A stretch of 64,000 nt of DNA, from assembly GCA_945891385.1 (NCBI GenBank), contig CAMDDJ010000011.1:1-64000 (forward strand). Reading direction: 5' to 3'. Numbering within the stretch: the stretch's first letter is position 1; every line of letters begins with the position of its first letter. The notes beneath the pieces are model-generated. The model did no database searches, had not been told where the DNA came from, and saw nothing but the letters and a program-made list of their open reading frames with translations. This DNA comes from Candidatus Kuenenia stuttgartensis. GTDB lineage: Bacteria > Planctomycetota > Planctomycetia > Pirellulales > UBA1268. Positions 17,912 through 26,160 of the stretch are shown piece by piece. Both the position numbers and the translations under genes were made by a program.

Positions 17912-19774
17912 TCACACCCCCACGAGCGACCGGAGGTCCGCTTCCAGCCGGTCGAGCCGGGCCTGGAGCGAGTCTTTGATCGCGGGCAACTCGGCCGCCG
18001 CGCAGGGCTCGGCCGCTGTGAAGAGATAGAACTTGATCTTGGGCTCGGTGCCCGAGGGTCTGGCGGCTACGGCATTGCTCAGCGGCGGAAACCGCCCCCC
18101 GGTCCGCCCGCCCGCGCCGGGCAGTCCGGCCAGATCGAAGATCACAAGGTCGCTCTTCACGCCCTCGAACGGCTCCGGGGCACCGCCCGGTGTCCAGGTG
18201 GTGAGGCTGGCCTGATCGCGGGTGCGGACCACCTTGAGGCCCCCGCAGGCTGCTGGAGGAGTGGCGCGGAGTGTGGCCATGATCTCCTTCATCCGCTCCA
18301 TACCGCTCGCCCCCGGCAGCATGATGTTGATCTGCCGCTCCTGGTGGCAGCCGAAACGGCAGAAGAGCTCGTCGAGCAACTCGTGGGGCGTCCGCTGCTC
18401 TGCAGCCAGCGCCGCCGTCTGCTCGGCCATCAGGAGGGCGGCGACGGCTGCGTCCTTGTCGCGAACGTGTGTGCCAGCGAGATAGCCGTGGGATTCTTCC
18501 GTGCCGAACACGAAGTCCTCGGGACCGTGGCGATCGATCGCCGCACAGATCCACTTGAAGCCCACCAGCTGCGTGTCGTCCACCCGCAGGCCGTGCGCCT
18601 CCGCCACCAGGCGGACGAGGCCACTGGTGACGAGCGTGGTCACCACGTAGTCGCCGGGCCGAGCCTCGCCCCGCGCCCGCCGGCCCCTGATCGCCTGTTC
18701 GCAGAGGAGGGCACAGAGCTGGTTGCCGGTGAAGGTCTGCCAGGGGCTGCCGGCAGCGCGGGTGAGCGGCGTGGCGGCGCCGAGCCGATCACAGTCGGGA
18801 TCACTCGCCAGCACGAGATCGTCGCCGGCGGCCAGCGCCTCGGCGATCGGGGCCTCGAGCACGGCGGGCACCTCCGGATTGGCCACGTGCCCGGGCACGT
18901 TCGGGAAATCGCCGTCGGGCTGCTCGTGGGGCCCAAAGAGCCGCACCCGTTCGAAGCCCGCACCGCGAAGCACCGGTACCACCGCCGTCGCGCCCACGCC
19001 GTGCAGCGGCGAGTAGAGGATCGAGATCTCCCGCGGGCCCGGCGCCACCTGCTCGAGCACAGCCGCCACGAAGGCGGCATCGACCTCCGCTTCGACGAAC
19101 CGCACCCGGCCCGCCGTTACGCCCTCGGCAAACGGCTCCCGCCGGATCTCGTCCACCTTCATCACCCGGTCGATGATCCCCTTGTCGTGCGGCGGAAGCA
19201 CCTGCACGCCGCCCGCCCAATACACCTTCACCGCGTTGTCGCTGGGCGGGTTGTGGCTGGCCGTCACCATGATTCCGCAGGTGGCCTGCGTGAACCGCAC
19301 GGCGAACGAGAGTTCGGGGGTGCTGCGGTGGCCCCGGAGGAAGAACACCTTGAACCCCGCGGCCAGCAGCACCTCGGTGCAGAGTTTGGCGAAGTGCTCG
19401 GAGCGGTGCCGGGTGTCGTAGGCGATCGCGCAGGAGGGCGTGTCTCCGGCGGGGATCACGCTCCGCACGTAGTCGGCCAGACCCTGGGCGCTCTCGCCGA
19501 TCGTGCGGTCGTTGATCGCATTGGAGCCGACGGGATACATCCGTCCCCGCCGCCCGCCGGTGCCGAACGGGATCACCGTCCAGTAGGCATCGTCGAGCTC
19601 CTTCCACTTCGCGGCGTCGATAGCCGCCGCGAGGTCGCTCGCGAAGTCTGCGTAACGAGGCTCGGTGAGCCAGGCTCGGATCGTCGTGGCCGAATGGTCG
19701 GTGAGCATGCCGGCCGCATGGGCGGCGGCAACGGCGTCGAGGCGGCGGGCGAGCATCGGATCGGCGGCAGTCAT
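17912..19774 (-). CDS. Phosphohexomutase (phosphoglucomutase/phosphomannomutase, long type)
   Basis: Interconverts hexose 1- and 6-phosphates in the cytoplasm. It is 620 residues, the length of the long (PgcA/PGM2-like) class. The phosphoserine loop is TASHNPPSDNAVKVY (serine near residue 175), the metal loop is DPDCDRLG, the sugar loop is FGTEESHGY, and the C-terminal phosphate loop is ARPSGTEPKIKFY. All four functional loops are intact. The ATG at 19774 is preceded by GGAGA; an in-frame extension to 19819 has no supporting site. It converges on the PL11 gene (14 bp apart) and diverges from a second, shorter phosphohexomutase at 20176, with family B repeat copy B1 in between. Probably it supplies glucose-1-phosphate for GlgC (53827) or sugar nucleotides. 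Confidence 0.94.
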   Translation of the reverse strand: MTAADPMLARRLDAVAAAHAAGMLTDHSATTIRAWLTEPRYADFASDLAAAIDAAKWKELDDAYWTVIPFGTGGRRGRMYPVGSNAINDRTIGESAQGLADYVRSVIPAGDTPSCAIAYDTRHRSEHFAKLCTEVLLAAGFKVFFLRGHRSTPELSFAVRFTQATCGIMVTASHNPPSDNAVKVYWAGGVQVLPPHDKGIIDRVMKVDEIRREPFAEGVTAGRVRFVEAEVDAAFVAAVLEQVAPGPREISILYSPLHGVGATAVVPVLRGAGFERVRLFGPHEQPDGDFPNVPGHVANPEVPAVLEAPIAEALAAGDDLVLASDPDCDRLGAATPLTRAAGSPWQTFTGNQLCALLCEQAIRGRRARGEARPGDYVVTTLVTSGLVRLVAEAHGLRVDDTQLVGFKWICAAIDRHGPEDFVFGTEESHGYLAGTHVRDKDAAVAALLMAEQTAALAAEQRTPHELLDELFCRFGCHQERQINIMLPGASGMERMKEIMATLRATPPAACGGLKVVRTRDQASLTTWTPGGAPEPFEGVKSDLVIFDLAGLPGAGGRTGGRFPPLSNAVAARPSGTEPKIKFYLFTAAEPCAAAELPAIKDSLQARLDRLEADLRSLVGV

Positions 19775-19865
19775 GAGGTTCTCCGGGAGCTGAGAAGGCT
19801 GGCGGCGATTGTGACCCATCGCAATGATCGTGTCTGCGCGTTTGCCCCCTTGGGGGTGGATGAAG

Positions 19866-20029
19866 GGGCGGAGGCGGCGTCGTCAGGTGGGTCGGGATTG
19901 CCCGTGCCCCGTCGCCGGACGTTCGCTGCGGGCATCCTGCCCTGCGCTCACTCGGATGCAGACTTCGCTGCGCAATCCTTGCTACGCTCGTCTGCATACG
20001 CCGGCTCTCGGGGCACGGGCAACCCCGAC
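19866..20029 (+). repeat. Family B inverted-repeat element, copy B1
   Basis: The core 19891-20029 (139 bp) is bounded by 21-bp inverted repeats, GTCGGGATTGCCCGTGCC... at the left and ...GGCACGGGCAACCCCGAC at the right, differing at one position. Similarity to the other two copies starts about 25 bp further left (GGGGCGGAGGCGGCGTC). The interior contains GACGTTCGCTGCGGGCATC and CTCGTCTGCATACGCCGGC. It has no coding capacity for a transposase. The other copies are at 53043-53180 and 61833-61970, in the same orientation. Confidence 0.88.
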
Positions 20030-20083
20030 CTTGCAACCCGGTTTGAAGTGCGCGTTGAGCGCGTGTACCAATCGGCCTGTGGC

Positions 20084-20102
20084 GGCAGGCTTGCAGCCTG
20101 CC
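20084..20102. repeat. Short perfect hairpin
   Basis: A perfect inverted repeat GGCAGGCT-TGC-AGCCTGCC, 8-bp stem and 3-base loop, 74 bp upstream of the GlmM-like start codon. It has no T-run, so it is not a classical terminator. It may be a repetitive extragenic palindrome or an mRNA leader structure. Confidence 0.6.
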
Positions 20103-20175
20103 CAATGCGGTCCTGACTCGTCTTCAGCAGGTCGCCCCGACCCTCTGCGCACGCACACCCTTATACTCAGCAACC

Positions 20176-21606
20176 ATGACTGAACCAGATTGCCGCCATG
20201 CCGAGTCCGCCGCGTCCACCGAACCGCTGATCGTGAGCGTGTCTGGACTCCGTGGCATCGTCGGGTCGACGCTCACGCCCGAGGTGGCCGCCCGGTATGC
20301 TGTCGCGTTCGTCGAGACGCTACCGCCCGGGCCGCTCGTGCTGGGCCGCGATGGTCGGGAGAGTGGGCCGATGCTCGCGGCTGGGATCATGGCGGCCGTG
20401 GCCGCGACCGGTCGGGACGTGATCGATTGTGATGTGGCGGCGACGCCCACGATCGGGATCGCGGTGCGGGAGCGGGCGGCGGCCGGCGGGATCCAGATCT
20501 CGGCGAGCCACAATCCCGCCCGTTACAACGGCCTGAAGCTGTTCGCGGCCGCGGGGCGGGTGCTGACCGCCGCGGCCGGCCGGGAGGTGCTCGCCGGCTT
20601 CGAACGGCTGAGCGAGGCTGGAGCGAGCCTGCCGACGGCAGGTCAGCCTGGCCGCTTGGACTCCTACGATCCCACCGAGGCGCACGTCAGGCTCGTCGAA
20701 CAGGTGGTCGATGTGGAAGCGATCCGCCGCCACCGGCCGCGGGTCTGGATCGACTGCGGTCATGGCGCCGGCAGCCGCGTGGCGCTGCCGCTGCTCGCCC
20801 GGCTCGGCTGCGAGGTGATCGCCGAGGGGGTCGAACCCGACGGACGGTTCGAACACGAGCCCGAGCCGACGGCCGAGAATCTCGCCGGTCTGCTTCCGCG
20901 GATCCGCCAGGCCGGAGCTGCCATCGGCTTCTTTCAGGATCCCGACGCCGACCGGCTCGCCATCGCCGATGCCGCGGGGCGGTATCTGGGCGAGGAGGCC
21001 ACGCTCGCCCTCTGCGTCGAGGCGGTGCTGGCCACGACCCCGGGGCCGGTCGTCGTCAACTGCTCGACGAGCGGCATGACGGCGGCGGTCGCCGAGCGGC
21101 TCGGCGTGGCCTGCCATGTCTCGGCGGTGGGCGAGGCGCACGTCGTCGATCGGATGCTCGCGTCCGCAGCGGTGATCGGCGGTGAAGGCAACGGCGGGGT
21201 GATCGATCCACGGGTGGTACTCGTGCGCGACAGTGCCGTGGCGCTGGCGCTAGTCCTCGCCCGGATGTGTCGCGGTGATTCGCTCACGCCCGTGGCCGAT
21301 CTCGCCGCCGCGCTCCCACGGTTCGTGATGCGCAAAACCAAGGTGCCGCTCGGGCCGGCCATCCAAGCCGCCGGCCTCACGGCCGGGCTCGACCGGCTCA
21401 TCGCCGCCTTTCCGTCGGCCCGGGCTGATCGGCGCGACGGTGTGCGGCTCGATTGGCCGGGCGGCTGGCTGCTCGTCCGCGGCAGCAACACCGAGCCCAT
21501 CGTCCGCATCGTCGGGGAGCAGGCGATCGGTCCGGAGGGCGAGTCCGCGGCGGCGGCCGGGCTCGATGCCGCGATCGCGCGGGCGGCGACGGCGATCTCG
21601 GGCTGA
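20176..21606 (+). CDS. Phosphohexomutase, GlmM/ManB-like
   Basis: The second phosphohexomutase of the window, 476 residues, the length of phosphoglucosamine mutase or phosphomannomutase. It has VSGLRGIVGSTLTPEVAARY at the N-terminus, the phosphoserine loop ISASHNPARYNGLK (about residue 113), the metal loop DPDADRLAI, the sugar loop GGEGNGGVI and the phosphate loop RGSNTEPIVRI. Glu-Gly-Asn-Gly in the sugar loop and RGSNTEP fit the archaeal/planctomycete GlmM-like branch better than PGM. The likely product is glucosamine-1-phosphate for peptidoglycan and lipopolysaccharide, or mannose-1-phosphate. Its stop is 9 bp from the stop of the LysM gene, which converges on it. Substrate assignment is inference. 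Confidence 0.92.
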   Translation: MTEPDCRHAESAASTEPLIVSVSGLRGIVGSTLTPEVAARYAVAFVETLPPGPLVLGRDGRESGPMLAAGIMAAVAATGRDVIDCDVAATPTIGIAVRERAAAGGIQISASHNPARYNGLKLFAAAGRVLTAAAGREVLAGFERLSEAGASLPTAGQPGRLDSYDPTEAHVRLVEQVVDVEAIRRHRPRVWIDCGHGAGSRVALPLLARLGCEVIAEGVEPDGRFEHEPEPTAENLAGLLPRIRQAGAAIGFFQDPDADRLAIADAAGRYLGEEATLALCVEAVLATTPGPVVVNCSTSGMTAAVAERLGVACHVSAVGEAHVVDRMLASAAVIGGEGNGGVIDPRVVLVRDSAVALALVLARMCRGDSLTPVADLAAALPRFVMRKTKVPLGPAIQAAGLTAGLDRLIAAFPSARADRRDGVRLDWPGGWLLVRGSNTEPIVRIVGEQAIGPEGESAAAAGLDAAIARAATAISG

Positions 21607-21615
21607 GCGAGCCGG

Positions 21616-22974
21616 CTACTGCCGGATCAGGATTTTCGAGCCGGGCCCGAGGATGTCGAGCAGTTCGTCGAGATCACGACTCGCAACGACGAGCGACGCC
21701 GGCGCCGCATCATCGGCCACGAGGGCCGGGTCGTCGGCGCCGTCGATCCGTACGCCGTCCGACAGCAGAATCGTGTGGCCGGAGCCGACCGGGGAAGCCT
21801 CGCGGCGGATTTCAGCGACCGGCAGCGACGAGCCGACACGGGGCAGGAACTCTCGCCCGATGACGACTGGAAAACTGCCGGCGTAGGCGCCTCCGAGCTG
21901 CAGGCTCAATCGCCGGCGGGAAATGCTCACCACCGCGTCGAACGGGCCACGGATCAGCTTGAGATGTTCCCCCGGGACGAGTTGCAGCGGGTCGGAGACC
22001 CCGTTGATCTTGGCCAGCAACTGCCACGAGACCCCCAGCTGGGCTGCGATGGCGGGCAACGTTTCACCTGGGGCCACGACGTGCGGCGGCAGCAGCAGAT
22101 CCTGCTGCGAGTAGATCACGGTGCCGGCCAGTTGTCCGAGCAGATCCTCGAGCCGATGGCTTTCCTCGAGCCCGAGCGACGGGTCGTCGTACCAGACCGA
22201 CAGAGCCGTGAGCGCCTCGGCATAGCGGCCAGCCGTCAGTTTGTCGTGGGCATCCGACCAGGCGGTCGCGAACGCCGCCGATGAAGGGAGCGCTCCCGGA
22301 GGTGGCGGCATTTCGGGGGGCAGCGAGGCTGGTGGCAAGGCTGCGGTGGAGAGCGTGGCGAGTCGCTGGGGCCGGTCTTCCCCGAGGCCGGATGGCACGG
22401 CCACATCGTCCTGGTCGGGGGGCGGCGCGGATTCGGCGGCGAGGTAGGTGGGCGAAGCGTCGTTGACGGCCGCGGCGGGCATCGCCGGCGTGGCTGCGGC
22501 GGCCATCGCGCTGGCGGCAGCTCCAGCAGCGACGCCACCAACCGCGGCCGCCGCCAAGGCGGAGTCATTGGCCGGCGGATTCGGCGGCCCAGACTCGTTG
22601 GCGACCGCCGGGGGCAAGGGCCCCGCTGCAGAACCGGCAAACGGGTCGGTCGCCGAAGCCGGTGGGTTTCCTGGCCCGGCTGCAGCAGCGGCCGGGGCAC
22701 CTCCCGGAGCGGTCGCGACGAAGGGCGGTGCCGCGGGCGGAGCCTGAGCGACGGCCGGCTGGGCCGCCGGCATTTCCACGGTCGGCGCCTGGAACACCGG
22801 AGCGTCGGGGGCGTTGGCGTGCGGACTGGCGTCGGTCGAGGGCCCCTTCTGCACCACTGAATAGGCCCCGTAGAGGATCGTACCGAACAGTGCGAGCACG
22901 ATCAGCGGCTTGATGGCTTCCATGGAGTCGGATTCACGTTCGGGGCGACGTTTGGACTGTGAACGGCTGGCCAT
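21616..22974 (-). CDS. Membrane-anchored LysM protein with degenerate L,D-transpeptidase-like C-terminus
   Basis: A 452-residue protein. A short basic cytoplasmic lead (MASRSQSKRRPERESDS) is followed by one TM segment (PLIVLALFGTILYGAYSVV), about 200 residues of Ala/Pro-rich linker, a helical segment near residues 240-295, and one LysM domain (VVAPGETLPAIAAQLGVSW... LVPGEHLKLI, about 305-355). The C-terminal 100 residues follow the order of a YkuD L,D-transpeptidase: FDAVVSISRRRLSLQL, then YAGSFPVVIG, and a last helix RDLDELLDILGPGSKILI. The catalytic SHGCIR-type block reads APASLVV, with Ser in the cysteine place. It probably binds peptidoglycan in the periplasm without cross-linking it. The start could also be the ATG at 22923. 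Confidence 0.85.
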   Translation of the reverse strand: MASRSQSKRRPERESDSMEAIKPLIVLALFGTILYGAYSVVQKGPSTDASPHANAPDAPVFQAPTVEMPAAQPAVAQAPPAAPPFVATAPGGAPAAAAAGPGNPPASATDPFAGSAAGPLPPAVANESGPPNPPANDSALAAAAVGGVAAGAAASAMAAAATPAMPAAAVNDASPTYLAAESAPPPDQDDVAVPSGLGEDRPQRLATLSTAALPPASLPPEMPPPPGALPSSAAFATAWSDAHDKLTAGRYAEALTALSVWYDDPSLGLEESHRLEDLLGQLAGTVIYSQQDLLLPPHVVAPGETLPAIAAQLGVSWQLLAKINGVSDPLQLVPGEHLKLIRGPFDAVVSISRRRLSLQLGGAYAGSFPVVIGREFLPRVGSSLPVAEIRREASPVGSGHTILLSDGVRIDGADDPALVADDAAPASLVVASRDLDELLDILGPGSKILIRQ

Positions 22975-23283
22975 GACAGCTGGTTCCGGGGCGGTCGGGA
23001 GCGACCGGGTGCGGGGCCGCTTGCGGCGGGAGGGTAGAAAACTCGCTGGGGCCGTGCCAGACCGCTTCCGCCGCCCGTTGCCCACCGCCGGGCGGACGCG
23101 GACTGCCCTCTCGCCAGGGGGCGGGGCCGGGTCGATCCTGACGGGGATGCAGCCCTGGGCTTGACGGTTTCGGCCGCGGGAGTGACCGTGGTGTCTCGAG
23201 GCTTTGAGTTCGTCGTGACCGTGACCGGTCCCGGGCTCGGGGCCGCCCGCCTCCGCCGAGGGCTGTCTGGCCCTCCTCATCTG
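22975..23283. other. 309-bp divergent intergenic region
   Basis: This separates the divergent LysM and S41 protease genes. I see no repeat, RNA gene or clear promoter box. It should hold both promoters and leaders. Confidence 0.5.
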
Positions 23284-24627
23284 ATGCCCAAGAGGAATGT
23301 TGTCATCCTCGTCGCAAGCGTGCTCGCCTCCCTGATCGCATGGGCGGCCCGGGAGAGAGGGGGGCATGGGCACCGGTTCGGCGAACTGCTGACGGCCATC
23401 GAACGCCATTCCATGAGCGACGTCGATGTCGAGCAGGTGTATGCGGCATCCGTCATGGCGGCCGTCGCCCAACTCGACGAGCATTCCGCCTACCTCCCGG
23501 ACGGCGAGCGGGCCGCCTTGGAGCCGACGCTCGACCAGACGTTCACAGGCGTGGGGCTCGAACTCTCCGTCGACCCGGATCGACGACAGCCGCTCGTCGA
23601 GGCGGCGGTGTTCGCCGGACCGGCCTGGAGGTCCGACATCGAATCCGGTGATTGGATCGAGGCCATCGACGGTACGCCGACGTCCGGCCTGCCGCTCCGG
23701 GAGGTGGTGGCCAGGCTCCGTGGCCCGGTCAACACGCCCGTGCGGTTGCGGGTTGCCTCCGGCGGTCGGCACCTTCTCAGCCTCGACCCGGCCGTCCAGC
23801 CGTCCACAGAAGCGCCGCGAGAGCTCGTGCTCATTCGTGAGACCGTCGAGGTCGAGACCGTCGAAGGAGATCGCCGCAACGACGACGGGAGCTGGGATTG
23901 GATGCTCGAGGGAGAGCGGGGCCTGGCCTACGTCCGGATCGACAGCTTCGGCGAACGCACGGCTCCAGAGTTCACCGCCGCCCTGGATCAGATCGCCGCG
24001 ATCCCGGACCTCACGGGGCTGATCCTCGACCTCCGGGCCAATCCAGGAGGCCTGATCGGAGCGGCCGTCGCCGTCTGCGATGCGCTGCTCGAGGACGGCG
24101 TGATCGTCGAGATCAGGGGGAGGCCGAATCGGGGTACGGATTCGGCCGCTTCCAGCGATGTCCGCCGGGCGACGCCTGGCGCCGCGCTCGTCGGCGTGCC
24201 GATTGCGATTCTTGTCGATGGCCTTACGGCGAGCGCCGCCGAGACCGTGGCGGCCTGCCTCCAGGATGCCGGCCGGGCCACGGTCGTTGGCAGCCGCACG
24301 CTGGGCAAGGGAACCGTGCAGTCACTCATTCCATTGTCCGATGGCCGCGGCGTGTTGAAGCTGACCACGGCTGAGTACGTCCGCCCGACCCGCGAGTCGA
24401 TCCATCGGGGGAACGACGAGGGCGACAGTGCGGCCTGGGGTGTGCGGCCAGATCCGGGGTGCGAGGTGACCCCCACCGCCGAGGCGGTCGAGCGGATCCG
24501 GCACTGGCGCAGGAGCCGCATCTCACCCTCCCGCTCTGCGGCACCCGTCTCGGCCTCCGGGTTCCTGCCCCGGGAGATCGACGCCGTGCTCGTCCGCGGC
24601 ATCGACGCTACCCGCGGAGTTCGCTGA
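23284..24627 (+). CDS. S41-family C-terminal processing protease (CtpA-like)
   Basis: A 447-residue serine protease with an N-terminal TM or signal segment (NVVILVASVLASLIAWAA), a PDZ domain (TFTGVGLELSVD ... SGDWIEAIDGTPTSGLPL, about residues 95-170) and the S41 catalytic domain. The catalytic serine lies in DGLTASAAETVAA and the general-base lysine in GSRTLGKGTVQS, the Ser-Lys dyad of this family. LILDLRANPGG is the conserved strand before it. It acts in the periplasm on protein C-termini. The last 20 bp overlap, tail to tail, with the end of folC. The ATG at 23284 was chosen as the first start giving a normal signal segment; the frame is open 120 bp further upstream. Confidence 0.92.
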   Translation: MPKRNVVILVASVLASLIAWAARERGGHGHRFGELLTAIERHSMSDVDVEQVYAASVMAAVAQLDEHSAYLPDGERAALEPTLDQTFTGVGLELSVDPDRRQPLVEAAVFAGPAWRSDIESGDWIEAIDGTPTSGLPLREVVARLRGPVNTPVRLRVASGGRHLLSLDPAVQPSTEAPRELVLIRETVEVETVEGDRRNDDGSWDWMLEGERGLAYVRIDSFGERTAPEFTAALDQIAAIPDLTGLILDLRANPGGLIGAAVAVCDALLEDGVIVEIRGRPNRGTDSAASSDVRRATPGAALVGVPIAILVDGLTASAAETVAACLQDAGRATVVGSRTLGKGTVQSLIPLSDGRGVLKLTTAEYVRPTRESIHRGNDEGDSAAWGVRPDPGCEVTPTAEAVERIRHWRRSRISPSRSAAPVSASGFLPREIDAVLVRGIDATRGVR

Positions 24628-26008
24628 CTCCGGCCGCCGTGCGAATCTCGGCAGCCAGAAAAAAGCTGCCGGCGGCCACGACGATTCCCCGTCGGCCTGA
24701 TTTCGCCTTGGCCCGCTGCAGCGCCTCTGCCGCCGTTTCGATCCGCTCGATGGACCGGAGTCCGGCCGCGGCTGCCGCCGCCGTCAGGCTGGCCAGGTCG
24801 GCTCCGCGTGGGTTGACCGTGTAGCGGGTCAGAATGATGTGATCGAACCGTCCTCTGGCCGTCGCAAGCATTTCTCGGAGCTGTTTGTCGCGGCTGGCGG
24901 CAAACACGAGCACCCGGGGCCGATGCCGGTCGAGTTGGTCGGCGAGCGTCTCGAGGAGCGATTCCATCGAGGCCACGTTGTGGGCCGCATCGACGATCAC
25001 GAGCGGCTGCCGTTCCAGCGTTTCGATCCGCGCCGGGAGCTGCGCGGTGGCCAGTCCGCGTTGGATCGCGGGAGTGGACAGTGGAAACCCCCGCCGATCG
25101 AGCAGAACCGCAGCCATGACGGCCAGCGACGCGTTGTCGGCCTGGTGGCGGCCGGGCATGCCGAGTTCGGCCACGATCGAAACCGGTGGAGCGAAGTCGG
25201 CGGGCAGGGCCACTTCCACGCTGCCGGGATCGGCGGAGCCAGCTGCGGGCGGCAGGTAGGTCCCCAGGAACTCGCGGCCGGCCTGGAACACCGGGGCCTG
25301 CCGCCGACGGGCCGTCTCGGCGATGACTCGGCGGGCGGAGGGCTGCCTAGCGCCGCTGACGACCGGACAACGCCGTTTGATGATGCCCGCCTTCTCACCG
25401 GCGATCCGCCCGATCGTGCGACCGAGCAGCTTCATGTGATCCAGGCTGATGCTCGTAATCACCGTGACGATGGGCTGGCACACGTTCGTGGCGTCAAGCC
25501 GCCCGCCGAGCCCCGTCTCCAGCACCACGATCTCGGCACCCGCCCGGGCGAAGTGGACGAAGGCGATCGCGGTCATGACTTCGAACCAGGTCGGACGCCG
25601 CGCCCCACGGCGATCGGCGGAGCGGTCGAGCTGCTCGACGGCAATTCGGACGAGCTCGCAGGCTCCGGCCAGATCGCCTGTGGCGATCGGAAGCCCGTCG
25701 AGGCAGATCCGTTCCTCGACCCGATGGATGTGCGGCGACACATAGCGGCCGGTGCGATAGCCCTCGGCTTCGAGAATGGCGGCCAGCATCGCCACGGTCG
25801 AACCCTTGCCCTTGGTGCCGGCGACATGCACGACCGGGAGTTCACGGTGCGGGTTGCCGAGCAGTGCGAGCAACCGCCGCATCCGGCCCAATCCGAACGC
25901 GGTGCCGGGCGAGCGGGGCGGGGTCCGTTCATAGTCCTGGCGGGCGTCGAGCCACTCGAGCACAGGGCTCGTCGCACCAGATTCGGGCAAAGGAGGTGTT
26001 TTTCGCAT
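24608..26008 (-). CDS. folC: Folylpolyglutamate synthase / dihydrofolate synthase
   Basis: Adds glutamate to folates and, in bifunctional forms, makes dihydrofolate from dihydropteroate. It is 466 residues. It has the Mur-ligase-type P-loop HVAGTKGKGSTVAML, SPHIHRVEERI, the magnesium-binding LETGLGGRLDATN, SISLDHMKLLG with the conserved Asp-His, EKAGIIK with the carbamylated-lysine region, and a C-terminal domain starting around VIVDAAHN. All are in order and at normal spacing. The 3' end overlaps the S41 protease gene by 20 bp on the opposite strand. It diverges from the BBP7-like gene across 152 bp. Confidence 0.95.
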   Translation of the reverse strand: MRKTPPLPESGATSPVLEWLDARQDYERTPPRSPGTAFGLGRMRRLLALLGNPHRELPVVHVAGTKGKGSTVAMLAAILEAEGYRTGRYVSPHIHRVEERICLDGLPIATGDLAGACELVRIAVEQLDRSADRRGARRPTWFEVMTAIAFVHFARAGAEIVVLETGLGGRLDATNVCQPIVTVITSISLDHMKLLGRTIGRIAGEKAGIIKRRCPVVSGARQPSARRVIAETARRRQAPVFQAGREFLGTYLPPAAGSADPGSVEVALPADFAPPVSIVAELGMPGRHQADNASLAVMAAVLLDRRGFPLSTPAIQRGLATAQLPARIETLERQPLVIVDAAHNVASMESLLETLADQLDRHRPRVLVFAASRDKQLREMLATARGRFDHIILTRYTVNPRGADLASLTAAAAAAGLRSIERIETAAEALQRAKAKSGRRGIVVAAGSFFLAAEIRTAAGVSELRG

Positions 26009-26092
26009 CCTGCGCAGATTTCCCGGTAGCGTGCCAGCAGCCTCCAGACTACCGCGGCGGGCGAAGTTGGCGCGGGAATCGGCTTTTCACTC

Positions 26093-26121
26093 TTGACCTT
26101 CTTCGGCCAGGCAAAGATTCT
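26093..26121 (+). promoter_or_regulatory. Possible promoter of the BBP7-like gene
   Basis: TTGACC (26093-26098) is followed after 17 bp by GATTCT (26116-26121), 40 bp before the ATG at 26161. The -35 box fits the sigma-70 consensus well and the -10 box poorly. This is inference from sequence alone. Confidence 0.25.
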
Positions 26122-26160
26122 CCCCGCCCCTTGGAATCCGCACCCGTTCCGGTGTCCAGT

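Larger units (their letters stand above)
19775..20175. other. 401-bp divergent intergenic region
   Basis: This spacer separates the two divergent phosphohexomutase genes. It contains the family B element B1 (19866-20029), a perfect 8-bp hairpin GGCAGGCT-TGC-AGCCTGCC (20084-20102), and presumably both promoters, which I cannot place with confidence. Open frames that run through it are products of the repeat and show no protein character. Confidence 0.7.

Noticed and set aside
19891-20029. Family B element as a tRNA-like or riboswitch gene
   Set aside because: No cloverleaf, T-loop or known aptamer core; the arms are simply inverted repeats, and the element also occurs downstream of genes.
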